DNA of 13,654 bases from Botryococcus braunii. Taxonomy: Eukaryota > Chlorophyta > Trebouxiophyceae. Both the position numbers and the translations under genes were made by a program. The notes under the pieces were generated by a model. It worked only from the letters and a program-made list of their open reading frames with translations, did no database searches and had not been told where the DNA came from. Below, one piece after another: positions 1-7,925 of the stretch; positions within the stretch are counted from its first letter, which is position 1, and every line of letters starts with the position of its first letter. The stretch covers positions 188,878 to 202,531 of the forward strand of contig KV908354.1 in assembly GCA_002005505.1 (NCBI GenBank), read 5' to 3'.

Positions 1-1240
1 ATCGCAGTGCAACAGTTAAATATGAAATCGCTGTATGGCTGCCGCAGTTGATGCAAGGATGCTACTGTGTACCTGGCTGGTTGTTGTAGAATAGCTCTGA
101 ACTCTGGAACGGTCGCAACGAACTTCCAAACATGCACCACACCCGCCCAATCCGGCGACCAGCCCTTGGAAAGCAGGCCCTCCTGATATGCTGGCAGCTA
201 ATCCGTAAGGCCAGCGTTGACCACTTATATCTCCATAACCACAGCTTCCTCTCCGCAGAACACCTCCTGCCTGCACAGACCGGCCTGAGTGGTAGCTGAT
301 AACCCTGCTTGCAAGTTATTCAAAGGCGACCAGTTCGATAAGCCCTTTTGAAAGTGCCATGCTTTGTTGTTTGTCAGTCTTATACACAAAACATTCTCTG
401 CATCCACTGCCTTTCAATTATACGAACACGTTCTTGTTAGTAATGTTCCCCCAGTTCGACTTTCCTACAAGTTGCCAGCCCTCCCAAAGGCATCCGGAAA
501 CCTTGGACAATTGCGGCAAGGACGCAAACAAGGCTTCCAGGACTTAGAATTTAAGACATATAAATACTCTTCAGCCCATCTATCAAGTTTGTAGAAACTT
601 GAAACGTCGACGGGGTAAGGGATGGGTGTTACACTTCCTGATACTGGCATGCGGAACAAAGCGATAGTTATAACCACAACCAGGTAGATGATTTTGGATA
701 AAATGTATAATATTGTAGCATTCAAAACCTTTTTTGTCGCGAAAAGGCCAGGAAAGGCAGAAAGCACTTCTTGCAGCATGGGTCAAGTTTGTGCTAATGC
801 GTGGTCGAAAGGGCATGATTGCGACATGGTGGCATTTAGCACCTCTGAAGAGATCAAATCAACAGTTTTCCATCTACCGTACGTCGTGGATGCTGGGCTA
901 ACCCACACAATTGCTAAGACGACCCAGATCGCAGCACAGTTTACGTCTGCAGACTGCACGCCCCGTGGGCAGGGCCTCATAGTCCAGCCTACATGGAATT
1001 ACAGCACATAAATATTAGAGATTTATTTCGTGACACATAGCCCACTTCGATGTTCGTCTCCAGGGCCAAGGATTCGTACAAGGTTTCGGGGGAACGCCGA
1101 AGCCGTCTGTACCGGACGAGACCGTTTGTCTCCGCTGCAGAGTCTCCGCCCCGGAAATGTCCAGGAGTCCTACCGGGTAGGACATCTGTTGTAAAGTTTC
1201 CAGGTACGGCAATGCGAACATTAAACTTCAAACTTTCACA
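1..1240. other. Unassigned non-coding-looking DNA
   Basis: No protein family is recognisable on either strand. The longest open frames (107 codons at 688-1011 on +, 104 codons at 465-779 on -) have no domain, no composition bias typical of a gene, and overlap other frames of similar length, as expected by chance. A TATA-like octamer (TATAAATA, 559-566) is present but no gene can be tied to it. No tRNA B-box, rRNA or transposon termini were seen. A short exon of a spliced gene cannot be excluded. Confidence 0.5.
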
Positions 1241-1315
1241 CTTCGTTGGGCTGTGGGGGTTGCTTGTGCTGGGGGGCTGGTTAGCTCTTCAGACAGAGGG
1301 TTTGATATAATTCTT

Positions 1316-1338
1316 GGGGGATGCGGGGTAGGGGTGGG
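1316..1338 (+). other. G-quadruplex motif
   Basis: Four G-runs (5, 4, 4 and 3 G) are separated by loops of 4, 2 and 1 nt, matching the canonical G3+N1-7 pattern. It follows other G-runs at 1255-1276 and lies upstream of a second motif at 1458-1483. Folding potential is read from sequence; no function is implied. Confidence 0.6.
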
Positions 1339-1457
1339 TAACCGTAGGTCTGGGCCCAATGTCAACTGCTCTTTCTTGGTTTCCAGGGTAATCCTTATTG
1401 GTCATGCTATATACCGGGGGAAGGGGAAATAGGTCACACCCATGGGGTCAAACTGCC

Positions 1458-1483
1458 GGGAGTGTCGGGGTGGGAGTTTAGGG
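1458..1483 (+). other. Second G-quadruplex motif
   Basis: Four G-runs (GGG, GGGG, GGG, GGG) have loops of 6, 1 and 6 nt. C-rich runs follow at about 1490-1496 and 1559-1566, so the - strand also has G-runs here. No gene is recognisable nearby. Confidence 0.5.
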
Positions 1484-1540
1484 CTCTCGCCCCCATCTTC
1501 CTTTTTCCTTTGTGAAGGGGGGAACCTTACCATGCGCACA

Positions 1541-2162
1541 TGTGACAGGACTCACATCCCCCCCCGCCGGGCAATTTCCCCAGGCTGCCTGAGCGTATGG
1601 CCCGCCCCATTAGTGATCGCATGCATCCAGCCGGCAATATGACTGTCACTCAGTCAGGCCTGAACAAATTCAAAGAATGCACAACGTTGACCATCCCAGA
1701 TCTGGAAGCGAGAGTGCAAAAATGGCCTCCTGCATGTGACCCATCTAAAGCCTAGAACGGGTTATATCGGGAAGAGTGCTTCTTGTCTTGTGTAACCGAA
1801 TTAGTGCCACCCTAAATGTTTCAACCTGCCGTATGAGGAGTTCCATCTGAATAATGTATCAGGGCCGAGGAATCTGACGATATCCACTTTATCTGGCTAT
1901 CACCCTAGAGCCACTGTTGCTGCAGGCTTAAGCAAGACTGCAGGTGGGTTGAAACAGCCCGTTGATGAAAACGAAGCTTGAATGTTTCAACTCAGCGGCC
2001 CTTAGATCAGAAAATTTGCCGTTGCGACTTGGCGCATTGGTTTGGTGAGCTGTTATGTCCACCCGTACATGGAACCCGCAACTGTTGTCGATGACTCCAT
2101 TGAGAATGACTTCAGCACAAATGTAATGCGTGATTACCAGCAGACACGTCCAGATGTACACA
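1541..2162. other. Unassigned DNA, nothing recognised
   Basis: Nothing beyond short chance open frames is visible between the G-rich cluster and the TG/CA palindrome. No RNA gene, transposon terminus or repeated block was identified. Confidence 0.45.
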
Positions 2163-2169
2163 TGTGTGT

Positions 2170-2236
<67 letters not shown>

Positions 2237-2240
2237 CGTG

Positions 2241-2304
<64 letters not shown>
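2163..2304. repeat. (TG)n-(GC)-(CA)n palindromic microsatellite
   Basis: About 60 bp of (TG)n, with one TA interruption near the start, runs into an alternating GC/TG core (2221-2245) and then about 60 bp of (CA)n. The array is therefore an inverted repeat of itself, centred on GTGCAC at 2238-2243, with arms of roughly 60 to 78 bp. Alternating purine-pyrimidine tracts of this type can adopt Z-DNA, and the symmetry permits a hairpin or cruciform. The long His/Thr or Cys/Val open frames across it are products of the dinucleotide repeat and not genes. Confidence 0.95.
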
Positions 2305-2307
<3 letters not shown>

Positions 2308-2365
2308 GTCCTTGTAGAAGGACACACACACACACACACACACAACCATACACATGTGTCCTTGT
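2301..2365. repeat. Short hairpin plus duplicated 15-mer at edge of CA tract
   Basis: CACATGTGTCCTTGT occurs at 2301-2315 and again at 2351-2365, separated by more CA repeat. The first copy is followed by its partial complement, giving a perfect 8-bp stem (2306-2313 with 2318-2325) and a GTAG loop. It looks like local slippage duplication at the microsatellite boundary. Confidence 0.7.
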
Positions 2366-2427
2366 TGGACGGCCACGCACTCACACTCACACACTGTTGT
2401 ATTTAGGTTATGGGCGTTGTGACCTGC

Positions 2428-3251
2428 GGCAACGAACGGGAGAGAGTTAGAGCAGGTTAGAGCTGGGCAATTCTGTGCGACTGCCTTACGCCGATGACCA
2501 TAAGTCTTGCTATGTTCACATTCAAACCGTTAACTGGTTATGCAAAGCATTTGTCATTACATCAAGAGCCTTTGAAGGCTTAAGCATTTGTCTACATCCA
2601 AGCTAAATGCCTGCTTTATACTAGCATAGATCACTATCTTGCTGAACTTGGCACATAGAGAGTTTCTCCGCAACTAACCAAGATACAGATAATCAATAGT
2701 TAACTAGGTAAAGCATGTAAGCCGTCTCTTGATGTCAACTCTATACACAACAGAGAAAATATCGTCTCATCTGTGGCAACGAACGGGAGAGAGTTAGAGC
2801 AGGTTATTCAGCTGGGCAATTCTGTGCGACTGCCTTACGCCGATGACCATAAGCCTCGCTCTGTTCACATTCAAACCATTGATTGGTGATGCTAAGCAAG
2901 TCACTACATCAAGAGCCTTTGAAGGCTTGAGCATTTGTCGGTATCCAAGCTAAATGACTGCTTTATACAAGCATATATGATCACTATCTTGCTGAGCTTG
3001 ACACATAGAGAGTTTCTCCGCACCTAATCAAGATACAGATAATCAATAGTTAACTAGTTCAAGCATGTAAGCCGTCTCTTGATGTCAACTCTATACACAA
3101 CAGAGAAAATATATCATCTCACCTGCGGCAACGAACGGGAGAGAGTTAGAGCAGGTTATTCAGCTGGGCGATTCTGTGCGACTGCCTTACGCAGATGACC
3201 ATAAGTCTTGCTATGTTCACATTCAAACCATTAATTGGTGATCTAAGCAAG
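2428..3251. repeat. Tandem repeat of ~350-bp unit, about 2.3 copies
   Basis: Copies begin with GGCAACGAACGGGAGAGAG at 2428, 2775 and 3127, so the periods are 347 and 352 bp. The first two copies are full length and about 90% alike by eye, differing by scattered substitutions and small indels. The third stops after about 125 bp, near 3251. Each full unit holds a short palindrome (AGCCTT-TG-AAGGCT). No long open frame runs through the unit and no tRNA, rRNA or transposase signature is visible, so it reads as a minisatellite or the fringe of a satellite array. No further copy was seen in the window. Confidence 0.9.
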
Positions 3252-3652
<401 letters not shown>

Positions 3653-3667
3653 ATACTCATTCTCGGC

Positions 3668-3874
<207 letters not shown>

Positions 3875-3924
3875 AACCTTCCTCCAATACGGAAACTCCA
3901 CTACTGGACAGAAGCTAGGTGTAG

Positions 3925-3984
3925 TGTAAACTGAGCCGTAAGATACGTAACAGTTTAGTTACGTACATGAAGCTCACGTTTACA
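3925..3984. other. 60-nt two-stem hairpin (imperfect palindrome)
   Basis: The outer stem is 12 bp with one bulged C: TGTAAACTGAGC (3925-3936) pairs with 3972-3984. The inner stem is a perfect 8 bp, TACGTAAC (3944-3951) with GTTACGTA (3958-3965), around a 6-nt loop. Unpaired segments of 7 and 6 nt separate the stems. It lies about 50 bp right of the CT tract and 330 bp left of the element 1 LTR. It could be a cruciform, a small hairpin RNA or a fossil terminal-inverted-repeat element; no role can be assigned. Confidence 0.6.
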
Positions 3985-4316
3985 TTGCGTGTTTTAGACC
4001 ACATTGCATAACTTGAACTTCGTGGCAGGAAAGGTACAGTCAAGCAGGGAAACGACTGCAAGCGCTTCGAGCTCAGAAAGGGATGGTCACATAAGGTGCC
4101 ATGTAGGTACCTCCACGCAAGTACAAGTGTTGGACAGTCGCAACTTGGCCACCAGTTAAAGACTCAATCGAGCTTGTACACGTATTAGGAGAGTAGGAAT
4201 ATCATTGATGCATTAAGGTATGTGCATGACAGGGGTGTTAGTCGTAGTCACTTTATGTGACTATGAAGTACAATCGGGACCAACTCGTGAGCAGTGTACC
4301 GTTACTAGCGGTTACA
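3985..4316. other. Unassigned flank left of copia element 1
   Basis: No gene is visible. The last five bases, TTACA (4312-4316), sit directly before the LTR and are the expected left copy of element 1's target-site duplication. The right copy would be outside this window. Confidence 0.45.
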
Positions 4317-4519
4317 TGTTGAGTTCTGAACATTATTATTGAATGCCTTGTGCTTTAAGTGATCTTCATGTGTGCACTATTAGGATATGGGTCCATTGAG
4401 AACATAAGGTACCTTGAGACACGGCAGATTCTGGACGTTTTCGAACATAAGGTACAATCCTATCTAGATCACACGTTTGTCGGATGAACTCTTAAGGCTG
4501 CCCCACCGGAGTGAATACC

Positions 4520-4654
4520 AACTGGTTGTGAAAGATGCTGGGCATCACCAGATGCTAGTCTTGTCCGACAGTTGTGTGTGGCACTCAGCAGACAGTCGTA
4601 CGGACTGTAGCTGGAGTAACTTCGTCTATTGACGACCTGTCTGCTTTGTACAGG
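4520..4654 (+). repeat. LTR-internal direct repeat, element 1, copy 1
   Basis: The 135 bp are identical by eye to 4848-4982. The block starts 203 bp into the LTR. It holds several potential stems: GATGC/GCATC (4534-4538 with 4542-4546), a 9-bp stem AGCAGACAG/CTGTCTGCT (4587-4595 with 4637-4645), and inside that TCGTC/GACGA (4622-4626 with 4631-4635) and CAGTC/GACTG (4593-4597 with 4603-4607, an alternative pairing). The corresponding repeat in element 2's LTR is at the same offset but differs in sequence. Confidence 0.9.
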
Positions 4655-4847
4655 TACGGTGCGGCAGTGTGTGTTGTATCATTGTTGCTATTGTGAGAGT
4701 GAACAAGCTTAGTGTACCCTGTAGTCACTCAAACAGATAAGGGACAGTGACTTCAGGGAGTATAGGCATGTACTTGAACGTAGCCGTCTAGAGCCTTATC
4801 TAGTGATTGCTTGATCGGTGCTTGTGTACAAGATAATGATGTAACGG

Positions 4848-4982
4848 AACTGGTTGTGAAAGATGCTGGGCATCACCAGATGCTAGTCTTGTCCGACAGT
4901 TGTGTGTGGCACTCAGCAGACAGTCGTACGGACTGTAGCTGGAGTAACTTCGTCTATTGACGACCTGTCTGCTTTGTACAGG
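4848..4982 (+). repeat. LTR-internal direct repeat, element 1, copy 2
   Basis: Perfect second copy of 4520-4654, offset 328 bp, separated by 193 bp of unrelated sequence. It ends 28 bp before the LTR end. The flanks on both sides differ from those of copy 1, so the duplicated block has sharp limits. Confidence 0.9.
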
Positions 4983-4994
4983 GAAAGCCGATTG

Positions 4995-5019
4995 CCCATA
5001 ACCTTTCACAGGTTATGGG
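4995..5019 (+). other. Hairpin joining LTR end to primer binding site
   Basis: CCCATAACCT (4995-5004) and AGGTTATGGG (5010-5019) form a perfect 10-bp stem with loop TTCAC. The left arm is the last part of the LTR and resembles the tRNA anticodon sequence itself (GCCCATAACC, 4994-5003). The right arm is most of the primer binding site. In RNA this would hide the site from its primer. Confidence 0.75.
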
Positions 5020-5023
5020 CCCA
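5011..5023 (+). promoter_or_regulatory. Primer binding site, initiator tRNA-Met anticodon arm
   Basis: GGTTATGGGCCCA directly abuts the LTR end and is the exact complement of TGGGCCCAUAACC, the anticodon stem-loop region of eukaryotic initiator tRNA-Met. Drosophila copia and yeast Ty5 are known to prime minus-strand synthesis with a 5' half of this tRNA, cut in the anticodon loop. Position and 13-nt match make this a confident call for the same half-tRNA priming. The tRNA sequence is used from general knowledge. Confidence 0.85.
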
Positions 5024-5400
5024 CGCCCTTCCAGCTGAGCCAAGTAAAAGCAGGAGTGAAGGTCGTCTACGGATGGGTCAGACGTAAGCGTCAACAAAGG
5101 AGCTCGAGCATGGCGCAGCGGCGCAAGGGAACTCGAGTGTACCAGGACCATTATCTTACTCACAGTTTACCTTTCTGGGAAATTCATAATTGAAGTTTTA
5201 GCTGTGCTTTATCATTCATAGACGTTGTCTAGAAGCACTGAGTGAGTCGGGCCGGACTCCGGCGCAAACTTCTGAGGGGAACATATCTGCTACTACTGTG
5301 CAAGACTGGCTGGTAAATTTCCATGACATGGAGGGAATTGTAGGGTATTGCTGCATTCCAGAAGTTTATGAGTAAGTTTGGCTGGTGAAGTGACAATAGT
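5024..5400 (+). other. Untranslated leader of element 1
   Basis: Between primer binding site and gag start there is 377 bp without a supported gene. Around 5288-5308 it resembles element 2's leader (TGCTACTACTGTGCAAG against TGCTGCTACCTTGCGAG, each followed by ACTGG), which supports common descent. At 5111-5121 it contains TGGCGCAGCGG, which reads like the D-arm of initiator tRNA-Met in the sense direction. A dimerisation or packaging signal would be expected somewhere here but cannot be pinpointed. Confidence 0.55.
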
Positions 5401-6162
5401 ATGACAAAAAGGGGCAAAGAAAAGGAAAGTAGCAGTGAAACAGCAATGTCTCAACCTGGAGAAGTCAGTGGGGCCACTCCAGGGCAGTCTATGACCGGGA
5501 CACAATCAGCCACTGCAGAACCAAAGGTGGAGATTGACAAGGCAGCCTACATCCCCAATACCTCTAATCCAAAGATGACTGTCATGCTTGATGATGGAGG
5601 GCGCAATTTTGAATTTTGGTATGAAAATTTGGAGGCGTGCGCAAACACCAAGGGGGTCAGAGCGGCTTTGGAGAGGCCAATGCCAGGGTCGGTGGAGAAC
5701 TCAGCCATCAAGCAGTGGCTGATCCAGTCAGTTCCAGTCATCTGGCATTCTCAGATCTCATGCCACAAAGCAGCGTTCGACTTCATCGCGTGGGTGAAGA
5801 ACAGTCACACTGGAGGGAGCAACCAAGACATCAACCTTGAGTGGTACAAGGAAATGGAGCAGGGCATCAAGACAGGGGAGACACTCAAGGTCTACCTCTA
5901 CAGAATGATGGATCTGGCTACAAGTCTCAGAAACAACGCGTTCATCCTCTTGGACCACAATGTTGGGGAGCTGATGGTGAAGGGCCTCCCTCCTGTGCTG
6001 AGGCTCGAGTCCCTGGAGGTTATGGCAACCGACAAGCCGCCATTGGAGCTGATTCAAAGAATCCTGCGCGCCGCAGCCAGCCGTGGGTACAAGGACCCAC
6101 CTGCAGAGGGAACACCTCAGGCCATGGCAGCTGCAGCAGTGGCTGGTCCCTCTGGGGGGTAG
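5401..6162 (+). pseudogene. gag: Copia Gag, N-terminal part (element 1)
   Basis: A 253-residue open frame encodes the capsid part of a copia Gag, which would form the cytoplasmic virus-like particle. Residues from about 50 align with element 2's Gag: a W-x3-L segment near residue 70, MPG, then SVP-x2-W, and further on DINLEWYKEM-x-QG-x-K-x2-ET, the typical copia Gag (UBN2-like) helical region. The ATG at 5401 was chosen because it matches element 2, whose Gag also starts with a short charged MT-S/K-K leader. The frame ends at TAG (6160-6162) immediately after six G, while the zinc knuckle and Pol continue in the -1 frame. This may be a lost base in the G-run, a sequencing error, or true -1 frameshifting at the G-run. 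It is called a pseudogene because the element is also interrupted downstream. Confidence 0.8.
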
Positions 6163-7437
6163 CTGGAGCGTCATCAAGCGCTGGAGCTGCACCAGGAGTG
6201 GGAGCAGTACCGGGAGTTGGAGCAGCACTACCAGCAAACGAACAGCCTCCCGCTGGCCCCTCTGCAACTACTTTTGGTGGCAGGGGGCGTGGACCTGGCA
6301 GGGCAAGAAGGCCCAGAGAGGAGCTTACATGCCACTTCTGCAAGGCAAAGGGCCACTTCATGACTGACTGCGGACCGCTCAGGCAGCTGCAGGCTCTGCA
6401 TCAAAACATGCAAGCGGCAAGCGTTGGGCCTGCAGCTTACTGGGGCCAGGGAGGCCCACAGTCGTCTCCTCAAGCCTGGTGGGACCATGGATCTGGCCGG
6501 GGTGGCCCGCCTTCATCCGCTTCCAGCCCTGGACCTCCTTCAGCATATAACTATCCAACAAGTCAACACACGTTTCCGGGGTGGCATTTACCACCTCCAC
6601 CCCCTCCTTCTGGTGAGGCGATGTTTATCTCTCTCAATGTGCTTGCCCCAACTTCGCATGGAGCTAGCAGCACATCTTGGTTAATAGATAGTGGTGCCTC
6701 TGTGCATATAGTCAATGATCTCTCATTGCTCCATAATCCAGTTATGCATAGACAGCCTCTTCCTCTGCACTTGGCAACCTCAGACGCCAAGGGAGGAATC
6801 ATTGCATCTGGGTCTGTATGCCTTGTGAATGCAAGGCACGAAGTATTCTGGCTGCACAATGTGCAGTGTGTTCCTTCTGCGCATACCAACCTCATTTCAG
6901 TCACTGGTGCAATTCAGGATGGAGCATCTTTCCTGACTGACACTGCAGGTGGTTACACAGCCATGAAGGGACCTGAAGGGTGGTGTGGAGATATCACCCG
7001 CGCACGAGGTCTGTTTTTTTTGGAGTTTGTTAGTCCTGTCAGAGGGCAGCAAGTTGGCTGCAGACATATTGATCACATGGCTGAGGCGTCTCATCTTAGG
7101 AAAGGACACGTGTGTAGCGAGAGATCTCTGTGGCATGCTAGGTTAGGTCATCCTGGTGCCAGCAGCATGCAGAGGTTCTCCAAGGAAGATCTGGTTACAG
7201 GAATCAATATCTCCCTTGCTCCCTGCTCTGAGTGCCCCAAGCACTGTGAATCGTGTATACAAGGGAAACACTCCAGACCTCCTTTCCCTGTATCTTCCAG
7301 GCCTGCACATCACCCACTCGATAGAGTCCATGTGGATACTGTGGGTCCCATATCACCTCCTGCCATCACAGGTGAACGATATTGGGTCACTGTAGTGGAT
7401 GAAAGTTCACACCAAGTTGCCTCCCTGCCTGTGAAGT
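6153..7437 (+). pseudogene. pol: Copia Gag C-terminus, protease and truncated integrase (element 1)
   Basis: The frame entered by a -1 shift near 6153 first encodes an Ala/Gly/Pro-rich linker with the repeated unit PGVGA. Then comes a CCHC zinc knuckle (C-x2-C-x4-H-x4-C, first Cys at 6330), a Pro-rich stretch, and an aspartic protease with catalytic DSGA (Asp at 6687). The GAG-pre-integrase region follows (LWHARLGHPG, then a CESCIQGK zinc-binding end). The integrase core begins with DRVHVDT, its first catalytic Asp near 7335. Reading continues to ERYWVTVVDES and LPVK and then stops matching element 2, because element 2's LTR starts at 7438. The open frame runs on to 7520 only through LTR sequence. 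The second Asp and Glu of the integrase, RT and RNase H are absent from this window, so no functional Pol can be made from this copy. Confidence 0.9.
7433..7437. other. Presumed 5-bp target-site duplication of element 2
   Basis: GAAGT lies between element 1 integrase coding sequence and the TG end of element 2's LTR. Copia integrases usually make 5-bp duplications. The matching copy would be right of 13654, so this is a prediction. Confidence 0.5.
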
Positions 7438-7461
7438 TGAAATATTCTGGGCTTGGCGTAT

Positions 7462-7604
7462 CCTGCATGGTGGCGGCACGGAGGGTGTTAGACGATGTCC
7501 TCCTACTTGTGCGTTGTTAAGTAGGCACGGACATATACAAGTCAAGGACTGGTTAGCAACTGATTGATAGACACCCGGAGTGCCACTATAGTTCCAACCA
7601 AGTG
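7462..7604 (-). repeat. LTR-internal direct repeat, element 2, second copy
   Basis: A perfect 143-bp copy, offset 321 bp, with 178 bp between copies and 24 bp from here to the LTR end. On the + strand it can fold into a cloverleaf-like set of stems: GGCAC (7475-7479) with GTGCC (7580-7584); GGGTGT (7483-7488) with ACACCC (7571-7576); ATGTCC (7495-7500) with GGACAT (7529-7534); CCTACTT (7502-7508) with AAGTAGG (7519-7525); and small hairpins at 7540-7550 and 7551-7561. The - strand can form the equivalent fold. Confidence 0.9.
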
Positions 7605-7782
7605 TTACAATATCTCTCATCTCTCCTAACAAGGTGACGCAGTTCAAACACGCCTAACCTGCTCTCACCCAGGTCGTGTTCATTACTTTGTCCGATGAGC
7701 TAAACTCAACTCTATATGTCTAACATGTTCTAACAATGTTCATCTGAGTGCTAAATCCAGGAATACAATAAGGATTAAGTCA

Positions 7783-7925
7783 CCTGCATGGTGGCGGCAC
7801 GGAGGGTGTTAGACGATGTCCTCCTACTTGTGCGTTGTTAAGTAGGCACGGACATATACAAGTCAAGGACTGGTTAGCAACTGATTGATAGACACCCGGA
7901 GTGCCACTATAGTTCCAACCAAGTG
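7783..7925 (-). repeat. LTR-internal direct repeat, element 2, first copy
   Basis: Identical by eye to 7462-7604. On the - strand it begins 203 bp after the LTR start, the same offset as in element 1. It begins CACTTGGTTGG and ends CATGCAGG, faintly like element 1's repeat (AACTGGTTG ... GTACAGG); TCGTCTA is also at a comparable position in both. Confidence 0.9.

Larger units (their letters stand above)
4317..5010 (+). repeat. 5' LTR of copia element 1 (694 bp)
   Basis: The LTR begins TGTTGAGTT and ends TTTCACA, immediately followed by the primer binding site, so the right boundary is firm. The left boundary rests on TG and on similarity to the start of element 2's LTR (TGTTGTGTT, both reaching ATGCCTT within about 30 bp). 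ACACGTTTGT occurs at 4471-4480, 154 bp into this LTR, and at nearly the same offset (155) in element 2's LTR. Both LTRs share the ending CCCA-x-AA-xx-TTTCA. Two identical 135-bp direct repeats lie inside. No obvious TATA box was picked out, so U3/R/U5 limits are not assigned. Confidence 0.75.
4317..7437 (+). mobile_element. Ty1/copia element 1, 5' part, interrupted in integrase
   Basis: This is the left portion of a copia-type LTR retrotransposon: 5' LTR 4317-5010, primer binding site 5011-5023, leader to 5400, gag from 5401, then zinc knuckle, protease, GAG-pre-integrase and the start of the integrase core. The order protease-integrase with RT expected downstream is that of copia. Coding homology to element 2 stops at the codon containing 7437. 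At 7438 the sequence becomes the TG-starting outer end of element 2's LTR. I infer that element 2 inserted here and that the rest of element 1 (integrase C-terminus, RT, RNase H, 3' LTR) continues beyond the right edge. A frame break in gag suggests this copy is defective. Confidence 0.85.

Noticed and set aside
325..345. tRNA B-box-like AGTTCGATAAG
   Set aside because: It deviates from the GGTTCGANNCC consensus and no A-box or cloverleaf surrounds it.
2130..2450. Open frames of 80-150 codons across the TG/CA repeats
   Set aside because: They are translations of dinucleotide repeats, open in several frames on both strands.
4654..4660. CAG|GTACGG at the end of repeat copy 1 as a 5' splice site
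   Set aside because: No flanking coding sequence; explained better by the LTR-internal repeat boundary.
4520..4982. A second miniature LTR element (135-bp repeats around 193 bp)
   Set aside because: Same reasoning; it lies wholly inside the 694-bp LTR ending at the primer binding site.
5841..6152. Upstream part of the 559-codon frame (start 5841) as a real protein
   Set aside because: It is out of register with the conserved Gag in frame 1; only the part after about 6153 matches copia.
7462..7604. Hammerhead ribozyme in the LTR repeat (retrozyme idea)
   Set aside because: The core CUGANGA with matching GAAA was not found on either strand; the nearest, CTGATTGA, has the wrong spacing.
7462..7925. 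A miniature LTR element (TRIM): 143-bp direct repeats around 178 bp
   Set aside because: The size fits, but the repeats lack TG...CA ends, primer site and polypurine tract. The same structure lies at the identical offset inside element 1's LTR, so it is part of the LTR.
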